The notes below the pieces were generated by a model. It searched no databases and was not told the DNA's origin. It was given only the letters and a program-made list of their open reading frames with translations. The position numbers were made by a program, and so were the translations under genes. Below, in pieces: positions 36,996 through 46,551 of a stretch of DNA of 64,000 bases (the first letter of the stretch is position 1; each line of letters opens with the position of its first letter). This DNA is from Nocardia sp. BMG111209 (GTDB lineage Bacteria > Actinomycetota > Actinomycetes > Mycobacteriales > Mycobacteriaceae). The stretch is from contig NZ_KB907307.1 in NCBI RefSeq assembly GCF_000381925.1, positions 3,286,001 to 3,350,000 of the forward strand, written 5' to 3'.

Positions 36996-37262
36996 ATGCG
37001 CTCGGCTCGACTGCTGGTGGCTGTGCTCCCCGTCCTCGTCGCGGGGATTCTGACCGTGCTCACCGCCGCGCCCACCCTCGGCGCCCCGGTCTCCCCGACC
37101 GTCCCGATACCCGTCCGTGGCGCGCCCGGCTGCCCGTCCGGCACCACCCCGGTGTGCGGTTCCGACGGCGTCGACTACCGCAACAGCTGCGAGGCGAAAC
37201 GGGCCCGGGTGCAGATCCGCCACACCGGTCCGTGCACGATCACCGAACGCTCCCGCCGCTGA
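36996..37262 (+). CDS. Secreted Kazal-like peptide with four cysteines
   Basis: An 88-residue exported protein. The signal peptide (Arg2/Arg5, hydrophobic residues 6-22) probably ends near Gly29-Ala30. The mature peptide has the Kazal protease-inhibitor pattern CPSGTTPVCGSDGVDYRNSC...GPC, with Cys46, 54, 65 and 80. These match Cys2, 3, 4 and 6 of the family. Cys1 is absent, and the Cys5 position is Val72. Cys1 and Cys5 form a disulfide with each other, so one whole bridge is missing. The P1 site would be Ser48. It could be a secreted serine-protease inhibitor or a stripped-down Kazal domain with another role. Confidence 0.8.
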   Translation: MRSARLLVAVLPVLVAGILTVLTAAPTLGAPVSPTVPIPVRGAPGCPSGTTPVCGSDGVDYRNSCEAKRARVQIRHTGPCTITERSRR

Positions 37263-37270
37263 CCGCTCCG

Positions 37271-40200
37271 CTACGGCACCACCGGCGGCTCGATATCCAA
37301 CTCGCGCAGTCGATCCCGATAGGCGGCGACGGTCGCGAGCTTGACGCCCTCGTAACCGCGCACCATATCGGGCAGCGCCGCGACGGTGACCGCGCGGTCG
37401 TAACCGGTCGCCAGTTCGGCGGACAACGTGTCCACGGTCGCCCGATAGTGCGCGAGCAGCGCACGCTCGATCCGCCGCATCCGGGCGTAGCCGAAAGGAT
37501 CGAAGGCGGTGCCGCGCAGCCGTTTACCCCCGGCCAGGATCCGCAGCGCGATATGACTGCGCGGTCCGAACCCGATCTTGGTCCGGCGGCCCAGCGTCCG
37601 CAGCACCGGCGGGTGCAGCCGATAGGTGAGGCCGGTGCCGCCGGGTATCCGCGAGGCGACCTCGGCCGTGAAGGCGGGGTCGGTGAGGCGGCGGGCCACC
37701 TCGTACTCGTCCTTGTACGCGGTGAACTTGTAGAGCCCGCGGGCCACCTGCTCGCTGAATTCGGTGCGATCAGTGGCCGCGCGCTCGGCCGTCCAGATCC
37801 GCTGCACGGTCCGCACGTACTCGCGGGCGATCCGGGTGTTCTGGTATCCGACCAGTTCCGCGGCCCGGAGCTCGGCCAGCCGGCGGGTCTCACCGGTCGC
37901 GGTGAGATTCTCGAAAAGGTCTGCGGGCACGGGCTTTCCGGTACCGCGCCGCCCCGGCGCCGCGACCGCCGCCGCGAACTCCGCGGGGCGAGCCACCGCG
38001 GCGCGACCCCAGCGGAAGGCGGCGATCGTCGTCGCCACCGCGACACCGTTGAGCTCGATGGCCTCCTCGATCGCGGCCAGGGGCAGGCCCAGCGCACCCG
38101 CCTGGTACGCGGCGCCGACCAGCAGGAAATTGGCGGGCGCCGTGGTGCCGAACAGCGTCTCGGCGGCGGCGAGCGCGTCGACGCTCCACACCGACCGCGA
38201 AACCCGTTCCAGCCGCCGCAGCAGGTCGCCGGTCTCCGGATAGGCCACCGATCGGTCGTGGACCATGGCGCCGGTGGGGGTGGCGCTGGTGGAGGCGATC
38301 GACACGGTGGCCTCGGTGGAACCGTAGGCCACGCGCGCCGCGTCGGTGGCGGCCAGCAGATCGAAGGCCAGCAGGCAGTCGGCCCCGCCGGGGCCGATCC
38401 GGTTGGCCGGTTCCAGCGTCCCGGTCGCGAACCGCAGATGGGAGACCACCGGCCCCGCCTTCTGGCTCAGTCCGATCTGATCCAGGCCCGCCACCTGATA
38501 TCCGGCCCGCGCGGCCGCGGTGGCGAGGACCTGGTTCACGGTGACGATGCCGGTCCCGCCGATTCCGGCGAGCAGGATGTTGCGGGTCCCGGTGACGGAC
38601 ACCGCCGGGATCTCCGGCAGTTCCGGCGGCTGCGGGCGTGGCGCGGCGGATCGGCCGGGCTCGGTGAGTTCCACCGTCACGAACGAGGGGCAGTCACCGG
38701 CGAGGCAGCTGTAGTCGGTGTTGCACGAACTCTGGTCGATGCGGGTCTTGCGGCCGAATTCGGTGTCCACCGGCTGCACGGACAGGCAGTTGCTCTGCAC
38801 ACCACAGTCCCCGCAGCCCTCGCACACCGCCTCGTTGATCACCACCCGGGTCCGGCGGGCCGGCAGTGCGCCCCGTTTCCGTTGCCGCCGTGCGTCGTTG
38901 GCGCAGTGCTGGTCGTAGATCAGCACCGTGACCCCGGACACCTCGCGTAGTCGCCGCTGGGCCTCGTCGAGCCGATCCCGGTGCCACAGCAGCGTTCCCG
39001 GCGCGAGCTCGCGCAGCCGGTAGCGATCCGGCTCGTCGGCGCACACGATGATCTGCCGCACCCCCTCGATCGCCAGCTTGTGGGTGAGCAGGGGTACCGT
39101 CAGCGCTCCGGCGGCCGACTGCGCGCCGGTCATCGCGACCACGTCGTTGTGCAGCAGTTTGAAGGTGATGTTCACCCCGGCGGCGACACAGGCCTGCACG
39201 GCCAGCTGCCCGGAGTGGAAATACGTTCCGTCGCCCATGTTCTGGAACAGATGCGGCACATCGGTGAACGGCGCGCGGCCGATCCACTGCGCCCCCTCGC
39301 CACCCATCTGGGTCAGCCCGGTGACCCGGCTGTCCTCCCGATCGGACAGCACCACGAGGGTGTGGCAGCCGATACCCCCGCCGGCCAGCGAGCCTTCCGG
39401 CACCGCCGTGGACCGGTTGTGCGGGCAGCCACTGCAGAAGTACGGGGTGCGCGCGACCGGCAGCGGCTCCAGCGTCAGCGGTGGTGGCAGCGGCCGCCGC
39501 AGCTCCAGGTGACCGCCCAGCACGCGGCGCAGCGGCGCGGCGAGCCGGGCCGCGGTGAGTTCGCCGTCCTGCGGGAACAGCGCGCGGCCGTCGGCGTCGT
39601 ACTTGCCGGCGATGCGCGGGGTGTCCGGGCCACCGTAGAGGATCTCGGCGATCCCGGTCTGCACGAAGGCGGTCTTCTCCTCGACCACGATCAGATCCGA
39701 CAGTCCGGCCGCGAACTCCCGGATGTGTTGCGGCACCAGCGGATACGGCATCCCGATGCGCAACAGCCGGACCCCGGCCCGGTACAGCGCGGCGTCGTCG
39801 GCGCCGAGGTCGGCCAGCGCCTGCCGCATCGCGTCGAAACATGTTCCGGCGGCGGCGATTCCGATGCGCGCGTGCGGCGGATCCAGTTCCGCCACGTCCA
39901 GGCCGTTGCGCGCGCCGTACTCCTCCACCAGCCGCCGCCGCGGCCCGAACAGGTCCGCCTCGGCGAGCACACTGTCGGCGGGCGCCGCCATGGGCCGCTG
40001 CCGGTAGGTGAACGGTCTTCCCTCCCAGCTGATTTCGGGAACTGCGGGATCCGGCCCGCCGATCTCCGCGGGGACGGTCCAGGCGCCGTCGGCCACATCG
40101 GCCACGATCTTCAGCGCGACGAGACAGCCCGAGGCCCGGGACAACGCGATCCCGTGCAGGCCGAGGGTCACGATCTCGCGGGCGTTGCGCGGGAACAACA

Positions 40201-40735
40201 CCGGGATGTTCATCGCCGCCAGCGACCGTTCCGACACCGCGGGCACCGTCGAGGATTTCGCCGCCGGGTCGTCACCGACCAGCAGCAGGACACCCCCGCG
40301 CGGATCGACGCCGTACATGTTGGCGTGCCGCAGCGCGTCGGTCGACCGGTCCAGTCCCGGCCCCTTCCCGTACCAGACCCCCACCACCCCGTCGTATTCC
40401 GCACTCGCCGAAGGCAATCGGGACTGACTGCCCCACACCGCGGTCGCGGCCAGTTCCTCGTTGAGTCCGGGCACGAATCGAATATCGTTCGCGGCCAGCA
40501 CATCCGGCATGCCGGTCAGCAGCCGGTCCACCCCGCCGAGCGGCGAGCCCTGGTATCCGGACACGAAGGTGCCGATCCGCCGCCCGGCCCGCCGATCCCG
40601 GGCCCGCTGTTCGACCAGCAGCCGCGCGATCGCCTGCACCCCGGTGAGGACGGTGGTCGCGGCCCCGGGCCGATAACGGTCGGCGAGTTCGTAGGGTGCC
40701 GGAGCCGGGCCGCGATCCGCGAGTTCTGTCATCAT
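37271..40735 (-). CDS. Indolepyruvate ferredoxin oxidoreductase, single-chain type
   Basis: A 1154-residue fusion of the 2-oxoacid:ferredoxin oxidoreductase parts. The N-terminal domain holds GTFVSGYQGSPLGGVD. The TPP-binding region has MGDGTYFHSGQ near residue 498, and the [4Fe-4S] motif CEGCGDCGVQSNC is near 636. The gamma domain (AGIGGTGIVTVNQ) starts near 720 and a DUF6537-like tail follows. It should oxidatively decarboxylate aryl-pyruvates to aryl-acetyl-CoA using ferredoxin. The family is used in catabolism of aromatic amino acids or phenylacetate-like acids. Tandem ATGs at 40735 and 40732 are both possible starts; the ribosome site is weak. Confidence 0.92.
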   Translation of the reverse strand: MMTELADRGPAPAPYELADRYRPGAATTVLTGVQAIARLLVEQRARDRRAGRRIGTFVSGYQGSPLGGVDRLLTGMPDVLAANDIRFVPGLNEELAATAVWGSQSRLPSASAEYDGVVGVWYGKGPGLDRSTDALRHANMYGVDPRGGVLLLVGDDPAAKSSTVPAVSERSLAAMNIPVLFPRNAREIVTLGLHGIALSRASGCLVALKIVADVADGAWTVPAEIGGPDPAVPEISWEGRPFTYRQRPMAAPADSVLAEADLFGPRRRLVEEYGARNGLDVAELDPPHARIGIAAAGTCFDAMRQALADLGADDAALYRAGVRLLRIGMPYPLVPQHIREFAAGLSDLIVVEEKTAFVQTGIAEILYGGPDTPRIAGKYDADGRALFPQDGELTAARLAAPLRRVLGGHLELRRPLPPPLTLEPLPVARTPYFCSGCPHNRSTAVPEGSLAGGGIGCHTLVVLSDREDSRVTGLTQMGGEGAQWIGRAPFTDVPHLFQNMGDGTYFHSGQLAVQACVAAGVNITFKLLHNDVVAMTGAQSAAGALTVPLLTHKLAIEGVRQIIVCADEPDRYRLRELAPGTLLWHRDRLDEAQRRLREVSGVTVLIYDQHCANDARRQRKRGALPARRTRVVINEAVCEGCGDCGVQSNCLSVQPVDTEFGRKTRIDQSSCNTDYSCLAGDCPSFVTVELTEPGRSAAPRPQPPELPEIPAVSVTGTRNILLAGIGGTGIVTVNQVLATAAARAGYQVAGLDQIGLSQKAGPVVSHLRFATGTLEPANRIGPGGADCLLAFDLLAATDAARVAYGSTEATVSIASTSATPTGAMVHDRSVAYPETGDLLRRLERVSRSVWSVDALAAAETLFGTTAPANFLLVGAAYQAGALGLPLAAIEEAIELNGVAVATTIAAFRWGRAAVARPAEFAAAVAAPGRRGTGKPVPADLFENLTATGETRRLAELRAAELVGYQNTRIAREYVRTVQRIWTAERAATDRTEFSEQVARGLYKFTAYKDEYEVARRLTDPAFTAEVASRIPGGTGLTYRLHPPVLRTLGRRTKIGFGPRSHIALRILAGGKRLRGTAFDPFGYARMRRIERALLAHYRATVDTLSAELATGYDRAVTVAALPDMVRGYEGVKLATVAAYRDRLRELDIEPPVVP

Positions 40736-40923
40736 GCCCACCGTTCGTCGGGCGTCGCATCGACGCCGGAAGCATTGCGCATTTCGATGATGACATCCTG
40801 ATCCCGATGAGCCGGGTGAACAATAGATGATCGACGATTTGAGCATTATGCCCAATTCGCCGCATTCATGCCGCGCATCGGACGTGCAGGATGCGAACCG
40901 ATCGCACCGTCACCCCGGGCGAC

Positions 40924-41463
40924 TCACCAGCCGTCCGACGGCATCCCGCTCGCCCGCCAGTGCTCGCAGCGTTGCGCGTAGTCCGCCAGGTTCGCCCGCG
41001 CGAACGCCTCCGGACGCCAGTCCGCGCCGGTCGTCGCCGCGGTCCACACATAGGCCGGGACCACATCGGTACCGCCCGGCTCGTCCCCGTCCGGGGGCAG
41101 CACGAGCCGGATCGGCCGCAGATCGTATTCGGCGTCCTCGAACCGATCGAGGATCTCCCATTCGGCCCGGGTCAGGCCCTCGAGGAGCAGGCCCGCGGCG
41201 ATCCGGCCCGCCGCCGGTACCAGTCCCGGATAGGCCCGGCCGGGCAGGGCCGCCACCCGCCGGCCCCGCGCGACACCGAGCCGCGACCGCGGGACCCGGC
41301 CCAGCAGTGCCTCCAGCACGGGAGCGAATTGCAGTGTGCCGTAAGCGAACAGCATGTCGCCGACGGCCCCCGAGCGCGGGAACGTCGTCCGCGGCTCGTC
41401 GCCACCGACCGGTTCGCTCTCCTCCGCATCCCCGGCACCCGGGAAGTCCCCGTACTCGTGCAT
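40924..41463 (-). CDS. Gamma-glutamylcyclotransferase-like (AIG2 fold) protein
   Basis: A 179-residue protein. The glycine-type substrate loop is FAYGTLQF (near residues 39-46), with GRAYPGLVPA and the Glu-containing ILDRFEDAEYDLRPI block of gamma-glutamylcyclotransferases. A 30-residue disordered N-terminus precedes the domain. The likely reaction is release of 5-oxoproline from gamma-glutamyl peptides or amines; the exact substrate is unknown. Upstream (41464-41752) I see no secure gene. Confidence 0.83.
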   Translation of the reverse strand: MHEYGDFPGAGDAEESEPVGGDEPRTTFPRSGAVGDMLFAYGTLQFAPVLEALLGRVPRSRLGVARGRRVAALPGRAYPGLVPAAGRIAAGLLLEGLTRAEWEILDRFEDAEYDLRPIRLVLPPDGDEPGGTDVVPAYVWTAATTGADWRPEAFARANLADYAQRCEHWRASGMPSDGW

Positions 41464-41752
41464 CGGTCCATCGAACCATCCCCGGCGGCCGGCAACCGGT
41501 CAGCGCGGCGTGTCGGCGGGCCGTCCGGGTAGCCGGCCTGCGCCCGGACCGTCGGGTACTCGAACAGGTCGACCGGACCCACGCGAACCGTCCCGGCCGC
41601 ATCCCTATTGAGCGGAATCGGTTGCACCACAACAGTGTTCGACGCGAGAGTACCGGGCGGCCGGAGCGGTCGGTCGTCGGTCTTCCGGTTCAGGGGTCGC
41701 GGATCTCCTCGGCCCGGACGAACCGACCGGTCGCATCATCGCCACCCCACGG

Positions 41753-42586
41753 TTACCCGGTGGGCCGCACCGCCGTACCGGACAGTCGCTGGAACGCCTT
41801 CGGATCGTGCGCGCTGAACACGGTGACCGCACCGCCGTGCTCCCGTTGCAGCTCGACCAGGCGGCGGCGGTTGTCCCGGAAGGCCGGCCCCTCGACCGTG
41901 GAACCGAGTTCGGCCAGCCGCCACAGCAGCGGGGTCCGCGGTTGCCGCGGATCGACCTCCTCGCCGACGTAGAAGGAATCCCCGGCGTGCAACAGCCAGC
42001 CCCGGCCGGTGTCCACCGCGACCCCGATATGCCCGCGGGTGTGCCCGGCGAGCGGGATCACCAGGATCTCCGGCGGCAGTCCGGGCAGATCACGCACGGC
42101 GCGGAATCCGAACCACCGGTCCTCCCCCTCGACCTCGTTGACCATCCAGCGCGGGCCGTGCGCCCACTGGGCGGCGCGGTACCGCAACCGTTCCGCCTGG
42201 GTGCGCCCGGCCATCGCCGCCCGGAATTCGGGGCCGTGGATGTGCACGACCGCGTCGGGGAAGTCGGTCAGGCCGCCGGCGTGGTCGAAATCGAGGTGGG
42301 TGAGCACGATGTGCCGCACGTCGGCCGGATCGAGGCCCAGGCCCTGGATCTGCCGATAGGCGGTCTCGTGTTCGGCGAGCCGGGCGCCGAGGAAGAATCG
42401 GCTCGGACCCACCATGCGTCCCGGCTGACGCACGGCTTCGAGCCCGTATCCGGTGTCCACCAGCACCAGACCGGCCTTGGTCTCGATCAACAGGCAGTGG
42501 TCGACCATTCCCAGTGCCATGCTGCCGCAGTTGAGGTGATGAATCCGCACGCCGCCTACCGTTACAGACACCTCGGCGGCGGTCAA
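41753..42586 (-). CDS. MBL-fold metallo-hydrolase (lactonase-like)
   Basis: A 277-residue metallo-beta-lactamase-fold hydrolase. Its metal motif THLDFDHAGG at residues 96-105 supplies His97, Asp99, Asp101 and His102. LAGHTRGH and HAGDSF provide the remaining ligands. The HxDxDH form and size fit the N-acyl-homoserine-lactonase-like group, although quorum quenching is only one possibility. The frame opens with TTG 42586 and has GTG 42571 as an alternative; neither has a good ribosome site. It is downstream of oxyR, 15 bp from its stop and in the same direction, so it may be OxyR-operon linked. Confidence 0.85.
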   Translation of the reverse strand: MTAAEVSVTVGGVRIHHLNCGSMALGMVDHCLLIETKAGLVLVDTGYGLEAVRQPGRMVGPSRFFLGARLAEHETAYRQIQGLGLDPADVRHIVLTHLDFDHAGGLTDFPDAVVHIHGPEFRAAMAGRTQAERLRYRAAQWAHGPRWMVNEVEGEDRWFGFRAVRDLPGLPPEILVIPLAGHTRGHIGVAVDTGRGWLLHAGDSFYVGEEVDPRQPRTPLLWRLAELGSTVEGPAFRDNRRRLVELQREHGGAVTVFSAHDPKAFQRLSGTAVRPTG

Positions 42587-42601
42587 CGTGGATGGGGTCG
42601 A

Positions 42602-43510
42602 TCACACCGGGCGCTGCGACCGGATGATCTCCGCCAGCTGTTCGTAATCCTCGGTGCGCGCGGTCGAACCACGGAACACCAGCCCGAGCGTGCGGCCCGG
42701 CACCGGATCGGCGAACCGGGCCAGATCGAGTTTGCCGCGGCCGGTTTCGGCGCCCACCGCCATCTCCGGGATCAGCGTCACACCCAGTCCGCCCGCGACG
42801 CACTGCACCACGGTGGCCAGCGACGCGGCCCGGGTGTCGCCGACCGTGCCCGGCCGCACATCCTGCGACCGGCACAGGTCGAGGGTCTGATCGCGCAGGC
42901 AGTGCCCCTCGTCGAGCAGCAGCAGCGGCAGATCCTCGAGCGCCCCCACCGCCACGTCGGTCCGCCAGGCCAGTTCGTGCCCGCGCGGCAGCACCAGCAC
43001 GAATGCCTCGGTGTACAGCGGGATCTCCACTATGCCGTTGACCTCGGTGGGCAGCGCCAGCACCGCCACGTCGAGCACCCCGCTGCGCAGGCCGTCCAGC
43101 AGCCGGGCGGTCTGGTCCTCGATCACGTGCGGGACCAGCGCGGGCAGCCGCGACCGCAGTTCCGGCAGTACGCTCGGCAGCAGATAGGGCGCGACCGTCG
43201 GGATGATGCCCATCCGCAGATGCCCGCCGAGTCCGTCGCCGGCCGCGGCGGCCACGAACCGGTCGGCCGCCTCCAGCGTCGCCATCGCCTGGGGCAGTAG
43301 CCGTTTGCCCGCGGCGGTGACCAGAACGCGGCGGGTGCTGCGTTCGATCAACTGCAATCCGAGGCCGTTTTCCAGCGATGCCAGGGCCTGCGATAACGTG
43401 GGCTGGCTCACAGTGAGGTGTGCGGCGGCCGTGCCGAAATGACGGTATTCGGCGATCGCCACGAACGCACGCAGCTGTGACAGGGTGGGCTGATAAGTCT
43501 GATCAGGCAC
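42602..43510 (-). CDS. oxyR: LysR-type peroxide sensor OxyR
   Basis: A 302-residue LysR-type regulator. The HTH is at residues about 8-65 ([20 protein letters not shown]). The redox pair Cys204 and Cys213 in [14 protein letters not shown] has the same nine-residue spacing as Cys199/Cys208 of E. coli OxyR. The start is GTG 43510 ([16 protein letters not shown]), where conserved sequence begins. It is divergent from ahpC with a 151-bp control region, so it is the expected peroxide-responsive activator of ahpCD. Many pathogenic mycobacteria have a decayed oxyR; this copy looks intact. Confidence 0.94.
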   Translation of the reverse strand: MPDQTYQPTLSQLRAFVAIAEYRHFGTAAAHLTVSQPTLSQALASLENGLGLQLIERSTRRVLVTAAGKRLLPQAMATLEAADRFVAAAAGDGLGGHLRMGIIPTVAPYLLPSVLPELRSRLPALVPHVIEDQTARLLDGLRSGVLDVAVLALPTEVNGIVEIPLYTEAFVLVLPRGHELAWRTDVAVGALEDLPLLLLDEGHCLRDQTLDLCRSQDVRPGTVGDTRAASLATVVQCVAGGLGVTLIPEMAVGAETGRGKLDLARFADPVPGRTLGLVFRGSTARTEDYEQLAEIIRSQRPV

Positions 43511-43536
43511 GCCTATCAGTGTAGTGCAACTTATCA
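43491..43536. promoter_or_regulatory. Candidate OxyR-binding inverted repeat
   Basis: TGATAAGT (43491-43498) and ACTTATCA (43529-43536) are perfect inverted copies separated by 30 bp. Two further TATCA/TGATCA elements lie between them. The cluster covers the oxyR start codon and the beginning of the ahpC control region, as expected for a tetrameric LysR-type regulator. Confidence 0.5.
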
Positions 43537-43661
43537 CCTTTACCTTTCACCGAAGTACGGGCAAGATCACGAGTAAGGCGCCCCGCGGCACGATGCGAAA
43601 TCCGCCGCGAACGACCTGGATGCGACACGATCCGACATTTCCAAGGAAAGAGGACAAGAGC

Positions 43662-44249
43662 ATGCCCCTGCTGACCATCGGCGACCAGTTCCCCGCCTAC
43701 AACCTCACCGCGGTGATCGGCGGCGACCTGACCCAGGTGAACGCCCAGCAGCCCGACGACTACTTCACGCAGGTGACCAGCGACGACTACGCCGGCAAGT
43801 GGCGGATCGTGTTCTTCTACCCGAAGGACTTCACCTTCGTCTGCCCGACCGAGATCGCCGCCTTCGGCAAGCTGAACGACGAGTTCGCCGACCGTGACGC
43901 CCAGGTCCTGGGTGCGTCCGTGGACAACGAGTTCGTCCACTTCCAGTGGCGTGCCCAGCACGAGGATCTGAAGACCCTGCCCTTCCCGCTGGTCTCCGAC
44001 CTCAAGCGGGAGCTCGCCACCGCCACCGGCGTGCTGAACGCCGACGGTGTGGCCGACCGCGCCACCTTCATCGTCGACCCGAACAACGTGATCCAGTTCG
44101 TCTCGGTCACCGCCGGTTCCGTGGGCCGCAACGTGGACGAGGTGCTGCGGGTGCTCGACGCGCTGCAGTCCGACGAGCTGTGCGCCTGCAACTGGAAGAA
44201 GGGCGACCCGACCATCAACGCCGGCGAACTGCTCTCCGCCGCTGTCTGA
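43662..44249 (+). CDS. ahpC: Alkyl hydroperoxide reductase AhpC (peroxiredoxin)
   Basis: A 195-residue typical 2-Cys-type peroxiredoxin that reduces H2O2, organic peroxides and peroxynitrite. The peroxidatic Cys61 is in FVCPTE. The resolving pair Cys174/Cys176 is in LCACNW. This three-Cys set is that of the mycobacterial enzyme. AAGGAAAGAGG precedes ATG 43662. ahpD follows after 50 bp, and oxyR is divergent, so the unit is the peroxide-inducible ahpCD operon. Confidence 0.97.
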   Translation: MPLLTIGDQFPAYNLTAVIGGDLTQVNAQQPDDYFTQVTSDDYAGKWRIVFFYPKDFTFVCPTEIAAFGKLNDEFADRDAQVLGASVDNEFVHFQWRAQHEDLKTLPFPLVSDLKRELATATGVLNADGVADRATFIVDPNNVIQFVSVTAGSVGRNVDEVLRVLDALQSDELCACNWKKGDPTINAGELLSAAV

Positions 44250-44299
44250 TTCGCGACGGTCGCAGCCGGTCTCGCTCTAGGTAGAACACAGGAGGACCC

Positions 44300-44839
44300 A
44301 TGAGCATCGAGAATCTCAAGAATTCGCTGCCGGAGTACGCCAAGGACCTCAAGCTCAACCTGTCGTCCCTCGCGCGCACCACCGTGCTGACGGAACAGCA
44401 GCTGTGGGGCACCCTGCTGGCGTCCGCCGCGGCGACCCGCTCGGCCACCACGCTGCGTGAGATCGCCGCGGAGGCCGCCGACACCCTGTCGGCGGAGGCC
44501 TACAACGCCGCCCTCGGCGCCGCCTCGATCATGGGTATGAACAACGTGTTCTACCGGGGCAAGGCGTTCCTGGGCGGTCGCTACGACGACCTGCGGGCCG
44601 GGCTGCGCATGCAGATCATCGGCACGCCGGGCGTCGAGAAGGCCGACTTCGAACTGTGGTCGTTCGCGGTGTCGTCGATCAACGGCTGCCAGCACTGCCT
44701 GGAGGCGCACGAGCACACCCTGCGCGAGGCGGGCGTCTCGCGTGAGGTGATCTTCGAGGCGCTGCGCGCGGCCGCGATCGTGGCCGGCGTCGGCCAGGCC
44801 GTGCAGTCCACCGAGGCGCTGGCCGCGGCGGGCGTCTGA
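44300..44839 (+). CDS. ahpD: Alkyl hydroperoxide reductase AhpD
   Basis: A 179-residue all-helical CxxC thiol reductase that passes electrons from dihydrolipoyl proteins to AhpC. The active-site residues Glu118, Cys130, Cys133 (GCQHC) and His137 fall at the same numbers as in the M. tuberculosis protein. ACAGGAGGA lies just upstream of ATG 44300. It ends the ahpC-ahpD operon and is followed by a long perfect hairpin. Confidence 0.97.
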   Translation: MSIENLKNSLPEYAKDLKLNLSSLARTTVLTEQQLWGTLLASAAATRSATTLREIAAEAADTLSAEAYNAALGAASIMGMNNVFYRGKAFLGGRYDDLRAGLRMQIIGTPGVEKADFELWSFAVSSINGCQHCLEAHEHTLREAGVSREVIFEALRAAAIVAGVGQAVQSTEALAAAGV

Positions 44840-44872
44840 CGCCCGCCGGGTGATCGCCCGGCACCGATTCGT

Positions 44873-44910
44873 GACAGTGCCCCTGCCCGCTCGCGGACAG
44901 GGGCACTGTC
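44873..44910 (+). terminator. Terminator of ahpCD
   Basis: GACAGTGCCCCTG and CAGGGGCACTGTC form a perfect 13-bp stem. A further CCGC/GCGG pairing lies inside the loop. It begins 34 bases after the ahpD stop; no T-tract follows. Confidence 0.8.
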
Positions 44911-44971
44911 GTGTCCACGACCGGGAAGTGCCCACCGGCGGAACCGGTCGCTGCTAGTACGCTGGTCTGCC

Positions 44972-45667
44972 ATGGGCATCCCCGAGAGCGATGGCACACA
45001 GGTCGAGGTCGTCCGGGTCTTCACCGATGCGGCCGGCCGGTTCGGTAATCCGCTCGGCATCGCCCGGGCCGGTGATGTGGTGGACGCGGACCATCAGGCG
45101 CTGGCGGCGCGGGCCGGATACAGCGAGACCGTCGTCGTCGAGGAGCCCGTCGACGAGCGCAGTCGGATGCGCATCTACACCCCGAAGATCGAACTGCCCT
45201 TCGCCGGGCATCCGACGGTCGGCACCGCCTGGTGGTTGCTCGAACGCGGCACCCCGGTCCGGGCCCTCGACGTGCCGGCCGGTCCGGTCGAGGTCTCGCC
45301 GCCCGACGGCGGGGTCACCTGGGTCCGTGCCCGCGCCGATTGGGCCCCGGCCTTCGAATTCCACCAGTTCGACAGCCTCGACCTGTTGTCCACGCTGCAT
45401 CCGGCCGACTTCCCCAACGGCCAGCACTACGTCTGGGCGTGGACCGACGAGAGCCGCGGGGCGATCCGATCGCGAATGTTCGCACCCGCCTTCGGTATCG
45501 AGGAGGACGAGGCCACAGGCGCCGCGGCCATCGCCCTCACCTCGAAGCTGCGCCGCAGCCTGCTGCTCACCCAGGGCGCCGGCTCGCAGTTGTTCACCGA
45601 ATGGGACTCCGACGGCTGGGTGCGCCTGGGCGGCCGAGTGGTCGCCGACCATCCGGTGGTGATCTGA
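44972..45667 (+). CDS. PhzF-family isomerase-like protein
   Basis: A 231-residue PhzF/diaminopimelate-epimerase-fold protein. Signatures are FTDAAGRFGNPLGI near residues 17-30, the conserved acid and His loop IELPFAGHPTVGTAW, and FGIEEDEATGAAA near the C-terminal half. It is shorter than PhzF itself (about 280), as are the actinobacterial homologues such as Rv2716. Function is unknown; no phenazine genes are nearby. ATG 44972 has no strong ribosome site. It converges on the DUF5134 gene. Confidence 0.88.
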   Translation: MGIPESDGTQVEVVRVFTDAAGRFGNPLGIARAGDVVDADHQALAARAGYSETVVVEEPVDERSRMRIYTPKIELPFAGHPTVGTAWWLLERGTPVRALDVPAGPVEVSPPDGGVTWVRARADWAPAFEFHQFDSLDLLSTLHPADFPNGQHYVWAWTDESRGAIRSRMFAPAFGIEEDEATGAAAIALTSKLRRSLLLTQGAGSQLFTEWDSDGWVRLGGRVVADHPVVI

Positions 45668-45677
45668 CCCGCGGCGC

Positions 45678-46310
45678 TCAGCCCGCCACCGCCGTCCACA
45701 ACATGTAGGCGGTGCCGAGATCCATCACCAGGTGCGGCACCGCCGCGAGCCGACCGGCCGGATGCGGAATCACATGCCGCAGTAGCCTTCTCGTCCCCGG
45801 CAGCACCATCAGCAAGGCATCGGCGACGAACAGCGCCGCCAAGGCGAGCAACGGCGCCACCGGCCCGCGATGCTCGTGATGATGTCCGGACATCGCGTAC
45901 AACATGGCCCCCGCCGCCACCAGGTGGTAGCCGAACACCACCGGCACCCCCGCCCCCCGGACCCGGCCCTCCGGCAACCGTGCCACCAGCATCAGCGCGA
46001 ATACCGCCACCATCGCCGTGAGCACCGTCCGCGTGGCGGCCGACGCGGCCACCGGGAACACGAGCATCGCCGACATGACCAGGCACATCAGCAGATGCGC
46101 GGCATCCGACGCGTGATCCCGCGGCCACGAAACCCCCTGCCCCACAGCAACTCCCACCCCCGAACCGGACCCGCCGGACCGACCGGCCACCCCACCCCCC
46201 TCGACGAGCGGAGCAGCAGCCAATCCCGCCAGCACAATCCCCGCCGAGACCACGAACGCCGCCACCACAACCCACCGCAACCACCCGAATTCACCCACGA
46301 AAGCACCCAC
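45678..46310 (-). CDS. DUF5134-family membrane protein
   Basis: A 210-residue polytopic protein with about five or six helices. It has the DUF5134 hallmark HASDAAHLLMCLVMSAMLVFP and a His-rich loop MSGHHHEHRGP. His, Met and Asp in membrane segments suggest a metal or heme link, but no function is known. GTG 46310 is preferred (VGAFVGEFGWLRWVVVA, the usual beginning). The open frame runs further up to 46391 without a sensible start. A Gly/Ser-rich insert (GGVAGRSGGSGSGVGVA) interrupts the first loop. Confidence 0.8.
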   Translation of the reverse strand: MGAFVGEFGWLRWVVVAAFVVSAGIVLAGLAAAPLVEGGGVAGRSGGSGSGVGVAVGQGVSWPRDHASDAAHLLMCLVMSAMLVFPVAASAATRTVLTAMVAVFALMLVARLPEGRVRGAGVPVVFGYHLVAAGAMLYAMSGHHHEHRGPVAPLLALAALFVADALLMVLPGTRRLLRHVIPHPAGRLAAVPHLVMDLGTAYMLWTAVAG

Positions 46311-46551
46311 ACCCCACCACCTTCCGGCCGCCGAACCCCACCGATGTCCTTCATGGTGACACCGCCCACCGACAGAATTGAGCGCTACCACCGCCCCTCC
46401 CGGCCCCTGCGCTGCCTCTCCCCCCGCTCACACCGCCCCCACCCCGCATCCGCCCTGCCACTCATCCGGCCCGGTGATCACCGGTCACGGCCCCCGCAGC
46501 CCGCCACTCCCAAGGTCCAGCTACCAGCCCGCATCCCCAACCCACAACGTC

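Noticed and set aside
41464..41752. A minus-strand frame starting near 41630 (MVQPIPLNRDAAGTVRV) before the gamma-glutamylcyclotransferase gene
   Set aside because: It looks somewhat protein-like, but it runs on out of frame through the next gene, has no ribosome site, and I recognise no family. Left unannotated.
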